In this document: in pieces, positions 1 through 8,841 of the stretch
Layout of the letters: every line of letters starts with the position of its first letter
How positions within the stretch are numbered: position 1 is the stretch's first letter
Assembly (NCBI GenBank): GCA_027451745.1
Contig: DAIDIP010000001.1
Coordinates: 62,001 to 126,000, forward strand
DNA length: 64,000 nt
Origin: Candidatus Melainabacteria bacterium
Lineage (GTDB): Bacteria > Cyanobacteriota > Vampirovibrionia > Obscuribacterales > Obscuribacteraceae
Direction of reading: 5' to 3'
Notes under the pieces: generated by a model
Databases searched by the model: none
What the model saw: the letters and a program-made list of their open reading frames with translations, nothing else
Told to the model about the DNA's origin: nothing
Position numbers and translations under genes: made by a program

Positions 1-79
1 CGGACTTCACAAGCTGCGCCGGATTTACCGTCAGCACTATTAAAGTAATTATGATTGTAGTCAAGCGGATGATGAACAT
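1..79 (-). CDS. Cys-rich exported protein, 5' end only (paralogue of 38363-38767)
   Basis: Only the first 26 codons are inside the window. They encode a hydrophobic signal-like N-terminus, MFIIRLTTIIITLIVLTVN, that matches the start of the 134-residue protein at 38363-38767 almost residue for residue (RLTTI.ITLIVLT.NP.QLVKS). By that comparison the rest should be a small exported protein with Cys pairs that could bind metal; this is inference. It is the third gene of a MerR-headed minus-strand set (336-767, 150-323, this gene). A 70-bp spacer separates it from the 57-residue gene. Confidence 0.7.
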   Translation of the reverse strand, partial: MFIIRLTTIIITLIVLTVNPAQLVKS

Positions 80-149
80 GACACATCTTTTAGAGAATAT
101 GGAACCGATTATATCAATAATATAGAAGCTTGAGAGATCCTTTAAATAA

Positions 150-323
150 TTAAGCCTTATCTTCCTTACAACATGGCTTCCCAGCAGATGTATTATTGAC
201 AGTTAGCTGACGAGATTTGAATACGCCTTTGCCGAAGCGCCCGAAAGCAAATACACCAGCCACAAACAATGGGATAGCGGGCAATAGCCCTTGGATGAAA
301 TTTTGAATACAACACCATTGCAT
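150..323 (-). CDS. Small membrane protein with Cys pairs, 57 aa
   Basis: A 57-codon frame begins with ATG 12 bases after the stop of the MerR gene and reads MQWCCIQNF, a hydrophobic stretch (about residues 9-27, GLLPAIPLFVAGVFAFG), a basic segment, and a tail ending PCCKEDKA. One membrane span with CC pairs near both ends suggests a metal-handling membrane peptide cotranscribed with a metal regulator; no named family is recognised. A homologue that has lost its start codon lies at 38829-38996, next to the paralogue of the following gene. Conservation of the reading frame between the two copies supports real coding. Confidence 0.65.
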   Translation of the reverse strand: MQWCCIQNFIQGLLPAIPLFVAGVFAFGRFGKGVFKSRQLTVNNTSAGKPCCKEDKA

Positions 324-335
324 AAATTTATTCTC

Positions 336-767
336 CTAATTAATATCACTTTCAATCAATGGACAAACAATGCCCTCCTCCAGACCGCCTTCGCCTCGCT
401 TTTTGCGCCAGGTTGTTCTCAGCTTTTTTAAATCCATTTTTAAAACCTCTAGGGTCTCAATACGTTCCTCCAATTCGCCGATATGCTCATCCAAGAGCTT
501 TAAAACCGACTCACAAGGTACAGAACCGGATTGACGAATTTGGAGAATTTGTTGAATCTCTTTCACCGAAAATCCCAGCTGCAAAGCTCGGCGTATAAAG
601 GCGATGCGTTCCACATTTTGAGGTGAATAGTATCTATAACCTGATTCAGACCTTTCGGTTGGATGTAATAGACCTTTTGATTCGTACCAGCGAATCGTTT
701 TGGGACTTATTCCGAATTGTTGTGAAACCACCCCTATGAGCATAGGCTTATTGAAATTCTTGGGCAT
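336..767 (-). CDS. MerR-family metal-responsive transcriptional regulator
   Basis: The 143-residue protein has the MerR winged-helix start (MLIGVVSQQFGISPKTIRWYE), the SESGYRYY wing motif, a dimerisation helix and a C-terminal metal loop ending VCPLIES. Cys85 and Cys135 match the outer two cysteines of mercury-type MerR, but the central one (Cys117 of Tn501 MerR) is missing: the region reads LRTTWRKKRG. The metal is therefore uncertain (Hg, Zn, Pb or Cd). The ATG at 767 was chosen because AAGGA lies 8 bases upstream; a longer frame would start inside the operator at 816-837. It heads the set with 150-323 and 1-79 and probably autoregulates. Confidence 0.85.
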   Translation of the reverse strand: MPKNFNKPMLIGVVSQQFGISPKTIRWYESKGLLHPTERSESGYRYYSPQNVERIAFIRRALQLGFSVKEIQQILQIRQSGSVPCESVLKLLDEHIGELEERIETLEVLKMDLKKLRTTWRKKRGEGGLEEGIVCPLIESDIN

Positions 768-809
768 TAAAACGTCCTTGTGGCAATTTCTGTATGTCCG
801 ATATATACA

Positions 810-840
810 ATCTAAACCCTCCAACGCATTGGAGGGTCAA
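810..840 (-). promoter_or_regulatory. MerR-type promoter with operator in an over-long spacer
   Basis: On the minus strand a -35 TTGACC (835-840) and a -10 TTAGAT (810-815) are 19 bases apart. The spacer holds a perfect 9-bp dyad, accctccaa at 816-824 and ttggagggt at 829-837, around cgca. A 19-20 bp spacer filled by a dyad is the hallmark of promoters that MerR-family proteins activate by untwisting DNA. It reads towards the MerR gene at 336-767. Confidence 0.85.
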
Positions 841-1154
841 TAGCTAAATAAAGTTATTACTCATCTGTTTGCTTCATGTCGTGTAGCGGCAAGTGTGGCT
901 TTTAATGCTCAGCGCTTGTCACTGTTGTGCTTCCTGCGGAGCGATTAATGTAGCAGATTTTGACCAGCTGAAGAAAGACTATGAGCAGTCTGGTAAAGAG
1001 CTAGTGCGTAGCGGCAGCATGCAACAGTAGCAGAAAGCAGCATAGAAGCCGATCTGCAATCCGAGCCTCTATCCACCACTAGCGGTGCCCCTTTCTGCAT
1101 GCAAGAGATGAAATTACTATCTGTCATTGTTTGTTAGCGCTGTTTGGTTTAGAT
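841..1154. other. Intergenic stretch, no gene recognised
   Basis: This 314-bp stretch lies between the MerR promoter and the end of the ArdC gene. A 60-codon minus-strand frame (945-1127) has no ribosome site or recognisable sequence. The near-repeat gtagcggcaa / gtagcggcag occurs at about 883 and 1008. Nothing else is supported. Confidence 0.4.
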
Positions 1155-2690
1155 TCAAATCTGTATGCCACCAGTGGATTGAACGAGATCTTTTTCAGCT
1201 GAAAAATGGTTAACCAGTTGTTTCTCTTCTTTCTTCTTCTGAACTTGTTCTTTTACTTTTGCCGCTTTCCGTTCCAGGGCTTCTGCTTCCAATATTGCCA
1301 CATCTTTGGTGCCAATCGAATTCTGTCGTTGTTTCGATTTCCACTTTCCTTCATAGCCAGTTTTGTAATTGTTGATGTAACCAGCTGGGTGACGATCAAG
1401 GAAACCTACATAGGAGCCAGACTTTTGCGAGTTTTCGTCGCCTTCGACTGAAACTCTATGCGATTTGCCGTCCATTATTGGCATTCCATCTAAAACAAGC
1501 CCAGCTAATTTAATGGCTTTTGCAAACTCTAATTCAGGATTTTGCGCAGGCTCAATATGCAGCGTTTGCTTTGGTTCCATCCATTGCTTAAACGGCTCTA
1601 GAGAAATATCAGCTGGCACGTACCAGGATTTCTCGGTCCGGTCCCACTTAGCTCCAAGTGCCTTGGCTGGATCTTTTTCTGCAAATGGTACATCCAGGTA
1701 AATGCGATCGGAGTTAGTTCTTAGGGGCATATCTATTGCAGACACCATCACAGGATTCAGGACTTGTTCGGTGATCTTTTGCTCTTCGACTTTTTCTTGC
1801 AGCATCTCTCTGCCCTGAAGATATTTTGTAATTCTTTCGGCGTCTGCTGAAGCCCGGAAGAGCTCTCGCGGATCATCTTGCAGCATCTTTATCCATGAGG
1901 CAATGTACGCAACGTGCTGCCCTGGCTCATGGTCAATACCAAGTTTTTCGCCTAGCATTAAAGAGGCGATTTCTGCGCGCAATTCTTCTTTTGCGTATCC
2001 CTGAGAACCAAACGGGTGCGCCAGATCTCGATTCAGACGGCTGCTGTGTCCTGTCCAGTGTCCCAGTTCATGCAAAGCAGTGGCGTAGAAACCATCCATA
2101 GAATGAAATTGTGAGCGTTCGGGCAAAGTGATGGTATCAGTAGACGGGCTATAGAAAGCACGATCGCTTTGCCGATATAGAATATTAGCCCTGGAGTCAA
2201 TTAGAATTGCTTCTGCTTCTTGATGTCGATCGAATTCTGGAAGTGACGTCCGCTCTATTTCCAGCAGACCGGTGATTTGATTAGCATTGAACACCGTTGC
2301 AGACCAAACTTTTGGCTTCTGCAAACGGACCGATTGCTTTAACACTTTGCCGGATTCATCCGTCAAGGGGTTGCCGCTTTCATCCACGGCTGGTAAATCC
2401 TCAGTCCACTTCCAATATTGAATGGCGGTTCCTTTTTCACCGCGGTTAACCTGCGCACCAAGGCTGCCGGCTTGTTTAAATGTTAGCCAGCGATTATCAG
2501 AATAACCTCGGTCTTCCATAACCGACAGAAGCCAAATGGCATTCATGCCATGGTACGCATTTCCGCTGCTTGGATTAAATGGCATGAAGCGCTCGCCGGG
2601 CTGCCATGGTTTGATCCAGGGAGCGGTTCCCTTTTCTAATTGACTGATAATTGAGGCGGCAACAGTTTCAACGTATGTATTCGAACTCAT
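1155..2690 (-). CDS. ardC: ArdC-like anti-restriction / ssDNA-binding protein
   Basis: The 511-residue protein starts with the ArdC/TraC-primase N-terminal fold (YVETVAASIISQLEKGTAPW, then PFNPSSGNAYHGMNAIWL), which binds single-stranded DNA. A zincin-like peptidase domain with HELGHWTGH follows near residues 205-215. A DUF5710-type segment (YLDVPFAEKDPAKALGAKWD) lies near residues 330-365. ArdC proteins travel on conjugative elements and shield incoming DNA from host restriction, which fits the Trb genes just upstream. AAGGAG lies 9 bases before the ATG, inside the end of the 56-residue gene, so translation is probably coupled. Confidence 0.88.
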   Translation of the reverse strand: MSSNTYVETVAASIISQLEKGTAPWIKPWQPGERFMPFNPSSGNAYHGMNAIWLLSVMEDRGYSDNRWLTFKQAGSLGAQVNRGEKGTAIQYWKWTEDLPAVDESGNPLTDESGKVLKQSVRLQKPKVWSATVFNANQITGLLEIERTSLPEFDRHQEAEAILIDSRANILYRQSDRAFYSPSTDTITLPERSQFHSMDGFYATALHELGHWTGHSSRLNRDLAHPFGSQGYAKEELRAEIASLMLGEKLGIDHEPGQHVAYIASWIKMLQDDPRELFRASADAERITKYLQGREMLQEKVEEQKITEQVLNPVMVSAIDMPLRTNSDRIYLDVPFAEKDPAKALGAKWDRTEKSWYVPADISLEPFKQWMEPKQTLHIEPAQNPELEFAKAIKLAGLVLDGMPIMDGKSHRVSVEGDENSQKSGSYVGFLDRHPAGYINNYKTGYEGKWKSKQRQNSIGTKDVAILEAEALERKAAKVKEQVQKKKEEKQLVNHFSAEKDLVQSTGGIQI

Positions 2691-2692
2691 GT

Positions 2693-2863
2693 CTATTCTC
2701 CTTCTATGTCAGTGTTTGCTTCCCAAGCATCAGCTTCAGAAAGCGCAATCTCTTCAAATGCACCCAGTGATTCTGCTTCATCCGGGTCAAGCTCCACCTG
2801 AACGCCAGGTGTCTCTAAATTTCCGTAATCCAAACTGATAATCGGATCAAATGTATGGTTCAT
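2693..2863 (-). CDS. Small acidic protein upstream of ardC, 56 aa
   Basis: A 56-codon frame begins with ATG after AAAAAAGGAG (7 bases upstream) and ends two bases before the ardC start. It is very acidic: about 15 Asp/Glu against no Lys or Arg, with the run [12 protein letters not shown]. No family is recognised. The strong ribosome site and tight spacing argue for a real gene. A partner of ArdC, or an anti-restriction DNA mimic like other small acidic plasmid proteins, is a speculative role based only on charge and position. Confidence 0.6.
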   Translation of the reverse strand: MNHTFDPIISLDYGNLETPGVQVELDPDEAESLGAFEEIALSEADAWEANTDIEGE

Positions 2864-2902
2864 GGTTCGCTCCTTTTTTATTCCTCGCTAGTTAGAAACT
2901 GT

Positions 2903-3574
2903 TCAAAACTGAGAATCTGTGATAGCCGGACTAGCATCCGGCGCTTGAAACTGAGATCTGTCTTGTGCGCAGAGTGGTAATTCAGCTTGTATATAAGTCG
3001 TCAGTTCGGCTTTATAAGGGTTGATCACTAGTGCCTTAGAAGAAACTGTGTTTCTTGCCGCCGGCATGAAATTGTTGCTTGAGACCGGCTCCTTGATCAT
3101 TAGGAATTTGGTGCTAGATTTGATACCACTTCCTGAATAGTACTTTGCCACGTATCCGTTCTTGAATCCTCGGACAAAATTCCCTGTGTTGTAGGCAGAT
3201 AAGGCCGCCTTTAAGGCCTCCTCTCCCGGACCGTATAATTTCATAGCTTGGCGATAATTACCGACTAGTATCTTTGCGCCGACTTGAATGTTGATAGCAG
3301 GATCGAAGGCTCGTTCTATGGTGATCCCGAGTCGCTGCAAATTCCGGCTGTTGATCTGCATCAACCCTACATCGACACTATATCCCCTCGAAATCCAACG
3401 ACGAGCCTCAGCTGCAGCCTCTTTAGCCGATTTAGGGCGAATATGTCTCCTGACTGGGCCATTAATTCCAACCCCATATTGATTGCCGCCGCTCTCCACT
3501 TGAATAATGGCAACAATGGTCTGAGGAGCAACGTTAGGAGCATACTGCTGTATCATATCAAGCGGTGGTATCAT
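2903..3574 (-). CDS. VirB1/TrbN-like lytic transglycosylase
   Basis: The 223-residue protein has a transglycosylase SLT domain: catalytic Glu in IIQVESGGNQ (about residue 27), GLMQIN near residue 100, and LSAYNTGN near residue 165. Such enzymes cut peptidoglycan so that the conjugation channel can cross the wall. There is no clear signal peptide, as in several VirB1/TrbN proteins. Its ATG overlaps the traF stop by 4 bases, so it is last in the tra/trb operon. The tail after about residue 175 is unlike known family members. Confidence 0.88.
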   Translation of the reverse strand: MIPPLDMIQQYAPNVAPQTIVAIIQVESGGNQYGVGINGPVRRHIRPKSAKEAAAEARRWISRGYSVDVGLMQINSRNLQRLGITIERAFDPAINIQVGAKILVGNYRQAMKLYGPGEEALKAALSAYNTGNFVRGFKNGYVAKYYSGSGIKSSTKFLMIKEPVSSNNFMPAARNTVSSKALVINPYKAELTTYIQAELPLCAQDRSQFQAPDASPAITDSQF

Positions 3575-4134
3575 TTCGTGTGGTCCTCCAATAAGACAGG
3601 TTTTGCTAGACCCAAAATATTGGCGCTAGGAAGTGCGCCAAAATATCGGCTGTCGAAGCTATGATCATGGCTAGAGATAAGCCAAATAGTGCCAGGTTTG
3701 ACGGTATAGAAGCCGTTTTCCATTGGTTTCAATGTTCGGCCCATAGTGTCTCTCGTTAATGCCCTGCTCTTTGGAATGAAAACACCATCTACAGCGATTC
3801 CTTGATCCGATATTGCAACGCGATCTCCTTCAACTGCTGCAACGGGTTTCAGCAAAGAAGAATAGCCGCCCGAACACAGACCCCAACTAAGATAAGATCT
3901 TGAACGGGCCATCTTAAACATGGCATTGTCTGTTGGAAAAATGCTTATGATCTGTCCCCGTTGCACCCGCCCGTTTTGAGCAACAACTCTCCAAATTCCT
4001 CTTGGTAAAGATGGTGATGAATTGACTCGATATCCTAATTCTGAAGCTATCAAACAGCTCAGTATAAGAACGACGCCTGTGCCAATGCAGAGTTTTGCAC
4101 CATGAGAACATGGGTGTAATCGAGTTGTTGCCAT
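3571..4134 (-). CDS. traF: TraF-type conjugal signal peptidase (S26 family)
   Basis: The 187-residue protein has one N-terminal membrane span (VVLILSCLIASELGY), the box NSSPSLPRGIWRV containing the probable catalytic Ser, and KPVAAVEGDRV containing the probable catalytic Lys. It ends with SHDHSFDSRYFGALPSANILG, the conserved distal S26 box. TraF processes the pilin TrbC in IncP systems, including cyclisation. AGGTGAG precedes the ATG. It sits 4 bases after traG, the IncP order traG-traF. Confidence 0.9.
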   Translation of the reverse strand: MATTRLHPCSHGAKLCIGTGVVLILSCLIASELGYRVNSSPSLPRGIWRVVAQNGRVQRGQIISIFPTDNAMFKMARSRSYLSWGLCSGGYSSLLKPVAAVEGDRVAISDQGIAVDGVFIPKSRALTRDTMGRTLKPMENGFYTVKPGTIWLISSHDHSFDSRYFGALPSANILGLAKPVLLEDHTK

Positions 4135-4138
4135 TTGA

Positions 4139-6082
4139 CTAACTCACCTTCCTTTGAATATCAATGTGGGGATTAACCGCAACGTGCAAGCGATCTGTTT
4201 GCGTAGGAGCTGGGATTCTCGCTCGCTCGTTAAATTCGGGGTCGTGAAAATAAAGGATTTGCTTTCCGTAAATTGGGGAGAAGCCTGCGGTGAAGATGAG
4301 CATGTCGCCAGCTTTGTGTATGTCATTGCTGCCTTCTTTTCTAATGAAACCCGGAAGGGTCATACACTCATCAGGCGTAAGCAGAGCACGTCCAACTGAG
4401 TGCATGGATTGGTTCACGTTTTGTAAGACTGCTCCGAAACGGTGTCCGGAGGTTGAGGTATCCATTACAGAAACAGTTGTTGTGCCAACCATCTCCGAGA
4501 GCCACTTTGCCGTTTCAGGTTTGTTCGGGGCATATGCCACACGAATGTGGCAGTTTGACAAAATACTTTCGTCATGACCATAGGTGGCGCGAAGCTGCGA
4601 GATGTCTTGCATGATGAGATATGCTTTGATTCCATAGCCGGCGATGAAAGCTAGCGCTTCTTGAAAAACTTCCAATCGGCCAAATGAGGGAAACTCATCA
4701 AGCATCAGTAACAAGCGATGCTTATATCCCTTCTCCGATTGCCCTTCTTTGAATTTCATTTCTTCACGTGTTAAAACGCGAACAATTTGATTGAGAAGTA
4801 AGCGCATCAGCGGCTTAAGACGATCCTTATCTGCCGGTCGCACTACTAAATACAATGAGACCGGATTTTTATTGTTCATAAGATCTTGTATGCTGAAATC
4901 GCCTCTTTCGGTATTCGTTGCCACTAGCGGATCGCGATACAACATCAAATAGGACATAGCCGAAGAAAGAACAGAACCACGTTCCTGCTCTGGCCGATTC
5001 ATCATGTCGCGTGCTGCAGCTGCAACGACAGGGTGAGGAATTTTCTTGCTCCTATCCTTTGGGTCGGCAATATGCTTCGTTGTGAGCATCTCTTCGTATA
5101 AGTCGCTAATTGGTCCTTTGGGGTCTGACAGAGCATAAGCCACGTCGTATAAGCAGGCGGTGCTGCGAGTAGATACCTCCGTAGACAACGTTTCTGCGTT
5201 CTGTGTTTTCTTGAGTGCAGCTGCGCTGTTATTACTCGCCTTGTAAAGAAGATGTAGCGTGACTCCTGTTAAAAATGCGTGAGCAGTCTTGGTCCAGTGG
5301 TCATTTAATCCTCGTCCGTCAGGATCGACCATTATGGTCACTAGATTTTGAACGTCGGCTACTTCAGAACTACTGCCTAGGCGAATTTCTTCCAAGGGAT
5401 TGAAACGGCAGCTGCCAGATTCAGCAGCAGGATCAAATTTCAAAACTTTGTTCTTAGCCTTTTTCTGTCGCCAACCGGCTGTCAAAGACCATAACTCGCC
5501 TTTCATGTCGTGTACAACAACCGAGTGGGGCCAGGAAAGTAAAGTTGGTATGACTAAACCTACTCCCTTTCCAGAACGTGTTGGGGCAATTGCTGCAATA
5601 TGTTCTGGACCATCGTGCCTAAGATAACGAGTCACACCTTTTCGATCCTCCCAGGCACCCACATATACACCGCGTCCTTGTTCCCCTTGAGAGGGGAGCA
5701 ATCCCGTTTTGCGAATTTCCGCCTCTGTTGCCCAGTGCGCAGTTCCGTGAATCCAGCCGTGTTTCTTGGTGCGTCTAGTTCCAAATCCAATCGTCAATGC
5801 GTAAGCCAGAATCGCGATGGCATCCAGCATTAGAGAAGCAACATAGGTTACATTCCAGGTCATTTTGTTGTTGTTGTAATACGAAAATGACCAACTAATC
5901 CATGCGAATGGTGCATAAATGTGTGCAAATATCGGTTGGCCCAGAGCACTTTGATATTGTAGTTTGGTTACAAAAAACTGAGTGATACCACTATTAATGA
6001 GTACTATCACCAAGCACAGAATTAAAAATCCCCATGCAGGTGCTTTAGAGTGCGGAACATTTGATGAGCTGGGAAACATCAT
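4139..6082 (-). CDS. traG: VirD4/TraG type IV coupling protein
   Basis: The 647-residue protein has N-terminal membrane helices (about residues 14-32 and 80-98), a Walker A motif PTRSGKGVG near residue 166 and a Walker B motif LLLMLDEFPSFG near residue 460. This ATPase brings the relaxosome to the secretion channel and powers DNA transfer. Length and motif order are normal for TraG/VirD4. The start overlaps the trbI stop by 4 bases, and GGAGATAG lies 11 bases upstream. Confidence 0.95.
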   Translation of the reverse strand: MMFPSSSNVPHSKAPAWGFLILCLVIVLINSGITQFFVTKLQYQSALGQPIFAHIYAPFAWISWSFSYYNNNKMTWNVTYVASLMLDAIAILAYALTIGFGTRRTKKHGWIHGTAHWATEAEIRKTGLLPSQGEQGRGVYVGAWEDRKGVTRYLRHDGPEHIAAIAPTRSGKGVGLVIPTLLSWPHSVVVHDMKGELWSLTAGWRQKKAKNKVLKFDPAAESGSCRFNPLEEIRLGSSSEVADVQNLVTIMVDPDGRGLNDHWTKTAHAFLTGVTLHLLYKASNNSAAALKKTQNAETLSTEVSTRSTACLYDVAYALSDPKGPISDLYEEMLTTKHIADPKDRSKKIPHPVVAAAARDMMNRPEQERGSVLSSAMSYLMLYRDPLVATNTERGDFSIQDLMNNKNPVSLYLVVRPADKDRLKPLMRLLLNQIVRVLTREEMKFKEGQSEKGYKHRLLLMLDEFPSFGRLEVFQEALAFIAGYGIKAYLIMQDISQLRATYGHDESILSNCHIRVAYAPNKPETAKWLSEMVGTTTVSVMDTSTSGHRFGAVLQNVNQSMHSVGRALLTPDECMTLPGFIRKEGSNDIHKAGDMLIFTAGFSPIYGKQILYFHDPEFNERARIPAPTQTDRLHVAVNPHIDIQRKVS

Positions 6083-7359
6083 TGTTGACTATCTCCATAA
6101 GCTACGGTATCTGGCTGCCAGGGTGGCAGAATCATGTCTTTGTTAATTAACACGTTAAAGATATAACCGGGACGTACCTCAATAGTTGGGGGACGGTTCA
6201 GATTTCGGTTCAGGGTGGACAGGCCAAGATTATTCATTTGCTGACCCATGCCGGCAGCTAAAACTTGTTGGCTAGAATAAGAACTGCCGTTTTTTGCTTG
6301 TGGTTGCGATAATTGAGTGGCGGCGGTAATTAAAGACAACATTAGTGCATTTCTGAAGGTGGGCCAGAAATGGGCATTGACCTTATCTTTAAAGCCACTA
6401 TAGCCACTTTCATTAGCTCCACTCATAGCCTCCAAGTTAACGGCAGACGCGTCAGGATAAATAAGCCTATGCCAGATCACTAAGACACGGTTTTGCCCCT
6501 GTACTATCTGATGATCATAATTGCCAACCAGCTTAGCTCCCTGCGGGATTAGCAAGTACTTACCAGTGGCTGAGTCATAAACGTTTTGAGAGACCTGCCC
6601 CATAATTTGACCTGGTAAATCACTGTTGATTCCACCGAGCATCACTGAAGGTATAACGGTTCCAGCTGCAAGCTCATATTGCGAAGCAGATAGGCTGCGG
6701 GTGTGCAATAGATAGTTGCCAGAGTCTGTAGGCTCCTTCGGAATATTTACACTAGACTGCTGGGGCTTAGAATAGTCAATTTCCTCTTTCTTCACGGAGC
6801 CATATAACATAGTGTTTCCGTTCTGATTATTTACTGAGGAATTATTTGCATAGGCTGTGGTATCCGCATTCAAAGCCGTTTTTAGCTCCGAACGCTTAGC
6901 TTGTTCTAATTGAAGCTTTTCTTGTTCGCGCTGTTCCCACATCTGAAATTCAGCATCATCATATGGATTTTTTGCAGACAGACTATCGCCAACCGGTGGT
7001 GGCACCTGTAAGGTGCTACCTTCTTTTCCTTTGCTATCAACAATGGCATTGTTATTGGTGGGAATCTCAATCAGTCCAGCACTGGGTTTTTTCTCCAAGA
7101 TAGGAATAGAGTTTGTGGCCAAATCACCTCGGTTACTCTCCTCTTCTGCTAGACGCTGCGCGGCAATAGATTTCATTACGACGGTATAGGTCATAACGCT
7201 GGCAATAACACTTAAGCAGAGGCCAACTAAAATTATTGGCTTCCTTCCGATTCGGACAACCTCAGCATTGTTCTTTGGCTTGTGCCCTAGATAATCGGGG
7301 CTCTTAATTTCTGGGTTAACCGCTTCATTTATTGCAGCGTTGCCCGAATTCAAAGGCAT
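6079..7359 (-). CDS. trbI: TrbI/VirB10 channel protein
   Basis: The 426-residue protein has a cytoplasmic N-terminus, a membrane span near residues 40-60 (IILVGLCLSVIASVMTY), a Pro/Gln-rich periplasmic linker and a VirB10 beta-barrel domain (AAGTVIPSVMLGGINSDLPG, LLIPQGAKLVGNYD, then RPTIEVRPGY-like end). VirB10 spans both membranes and gates the channel. The ATG at 7359 was preferred because GAGAGGAA lies 8 bases before it and it follows the trbH stop by one base; an upstream start at 7392 would sit inside trbH. Confidence 0.93.
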   Translation of the reverse strand: MPLNSGNAAINEAVNPEIKSPDYLGHKPKNNAEVVRIGRKPIILVGLCLSVIASVMTYTVVMKSIAAQRLAEEESNRGDLATNSIPILEKKPSAGLIEIPTNNNAIVDSKGKEGSTLQVPPPVGDSLSAKNPYDDAEFQMWEQREQEKLQLEQAKRSELKTALNADTTAYANNSSVNNQNGNTMLYGSVKKEEIDYSKPQQSSVNIPKEPTDSGNYLLHTRSLSASQYELAAGTVIPSVMLGGINSDLPGQIMGQVSQNVYDSATGKYLLIPQGAKLVGNYDHQIVQGQNRVLVIWHRLIYPDASAVNLEAMSGANESGYSGFKDKVNAHFWPTFRNALMLSLITAATQLSQPQAKNGSSYSSQQVLAAGMGQQMNNLGLSTLNRNLNRPPTIEVRPGYIFNVLINKDMILPPWQPDTVAYGDSQQ

Positions 7360-7360
7360 A

Positions 7361-7903
7361 TCATATTTCCTCTCGAACAGAAAACGGAGCATCGCCTACA
7401 ATCTTGTTGTCCGAGTCTAGCGAATAGAATCGGTTCGCTTCAACCTTATTCAATTGCAGTTGAAGCCACAAGCCATCATTGAATCGACTTACCTGATATC
7501 TCAAATCTTGTGCATTTCCAGCTTGTTCTTTTGATTCCACCAGACCAAAGCCGGATTTCCGAAAGGCATTGTTCAAGGCAAGTGTTAATGGATTGTTTGC
7601 TTGCTCCCTTGGAGTAGGCGCAAGTAAAAGAATAGTCAAATCGGGCGACGACGCTTTTGTATGAGCAGCAACATAAGCGGTAATACTGTCTGCTAGTTGT
7701 GTTGATTGCTCTTCCGTAACATCAGTAACCCACGATCGATCTATAATGTGAGAGTCAGCTCTGAATGGTGACTTGAATCGTGGTAGAGTCGGCAAGTGTG
7801 CTTTTGAGGAATTCTCCCTTGCATATCGCTTCGTCAGAGGAGCAGAAAATGTAGGTGTGATAGCGAGTGAAAAGAGAACAATAAGGCAAATAGGACTTTT
7901 CAT
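7361..7903 (-). CDS. trbH: TrbH-position conjugal transfer protein
   Basis: The 180-residue protein has a signal peptide (MKSPICLIVLFSLAITPTFSA) and a mixed alpha/beta body. It lies between trbG and trbI, the place of trbH in IncP and Ti trb operons, and has a compatible size. Sequence similarity to TrbH is weak by eye, and there is no lipobox Cys at the cleavage site as in RP4 TrbH, so the name rests mostly on gene order. Confidence 0.7.
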   Translation of the reverse strand: MKSPICLIVLFSLAITPTFSAPLTKRYARENSSKAHLPTLPRFKSPFRADSHIIDRSWVTDVTEEQSTQLADSITAYVAAHTKASSPDLTILLLAPTPREQANNPLTLALNNAFRKSGFGLVESKEQAGNAQDLRYQVSRFNDGLWLQLQLNKVEANRFYSLDSDNKIVGDAPFSVREEI

Positions 7904-7905
7904 AA

Positions 7906-8841
7906 TCAGCTGCCCTCCCGCGAAATCTCAACGCGTTCTTGATGGCGACCTACTCCTCTAATTAGAGCTGCTCTGTCAATAACTAGATCGACTACATAAC
8001 GGTTGCCCAGCATACGATAATTAACTAATTGCATTTGATGCCCCGAATCCAAAATAACCAAAGCTGGGATTTGGTCATTTTTGACATTTGCTGGAAACTG
8101 GATATATGTTTTGGCGGAGTCCGAGTAAACCCGAACTGGCTTCCAATTTGGCGAATCGCCCTTAATTCGATAATTGAAGTTCAACTCATCGTCACTTGAT
8201 CGTGCCGCAAAAGAGGTCGCCTGTGCTTTTAATGGTTGCTGGTGTGCGCGGTAAGAATCCCATTGTGCTTGCGTGTCTTCAGGGTATACAAAGGAAACGA
8301 GCGGCATCCATTGCTCCTTTGTACTAACCAGCCGAATGTTATAACTTCGACGATCTGTATAAATAACCAAATTTGTCGACAATCCTACATCTGATGGTTT
8401 GACCACCAAATGTGCAACGGTATTATCGCCATTGCCACTGGTGCCCGGTGAAACTTTCCACCTACTTGCATCTCCTAACAAAATCTGCCGAATTACTTCA
8501 CCAGCCTGTAGCGCGATATCGCACGCATACAGGGGAGCGCAAACGACTGACGGGAAGCTAGCTCCATGGATAAATTGTACGTAACCATTTTCTCCTAAGC
8601 ACGTCGGCGCTGATTTGTTTTTCCATTCATTAGCCAGGGAAATGCTCTTTCGCTGTTTCTGATCTAGCTTGATTGTTTCTTTGGATAGCACAGGAAGTGT
8701 GGCTCTGCTGAAATAGCCAGAATGTCGAATCGACGCTACTCTTACAGATGGCACTGCTGGAACTTGCTGTGCAGCAGCAGACGAGATGTTATTCACGGCC
8801 AGTATGGTAGCGAATAAGGTAGCATTAAAGGTCTTATTCAT
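7906..8841 (-). CDS. trbG: TrbG/VirB9 channel protein
   Basis: The 311-residue exported protein carries a signal peptide (about residues 1-24) and the VirB9/CagX fold: early ACDIALQAGEVI and LGDASRWKVSPG, then LVVKPSDVGLSTNLVIYTDRR-type strands, and a C-terminal module with FNYRI, WKPVRVYSD and PALVILD. VirB9 forms the outer-membrane core ring with VirB10. Its start overlaps the trbF stop by 4 bases. Confidence 0.93.
   Translation of the reverse strand: MNKTFNATLFATILAVNNISSAAAQQVPAVPSVRVASIRHSGYFSRATLPVLSKETIKLDQKQRKSISLANEWKNKSAPTCLGENGYVQFIHGASFPSVVCAPLYACDIALQAGEVIRQILLGDASRWKVSPGTSGNGDNTVAHLVVKPSDVGLSTNLVIYTDRRSYNIRLVSTKEQWMPLVSFVYPEDTQAQWDSYRAHQQPLKAQATSFAARSSDDELNFNYRIKGDSPNWKPVRVYSDSAKTYIQFPANVKNDQIPALVILDSGHQMQLVNYRMLGNRYVVDLVIDRAALIRGVGRHQERVEISREGS

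Noticed and set aside
945-1127. 60-codon minus-strand frame between the MerR promoter and ardC
   Set aside because: No ribosome site, no recognisable motif, and composition unlike the neighbouring genes.
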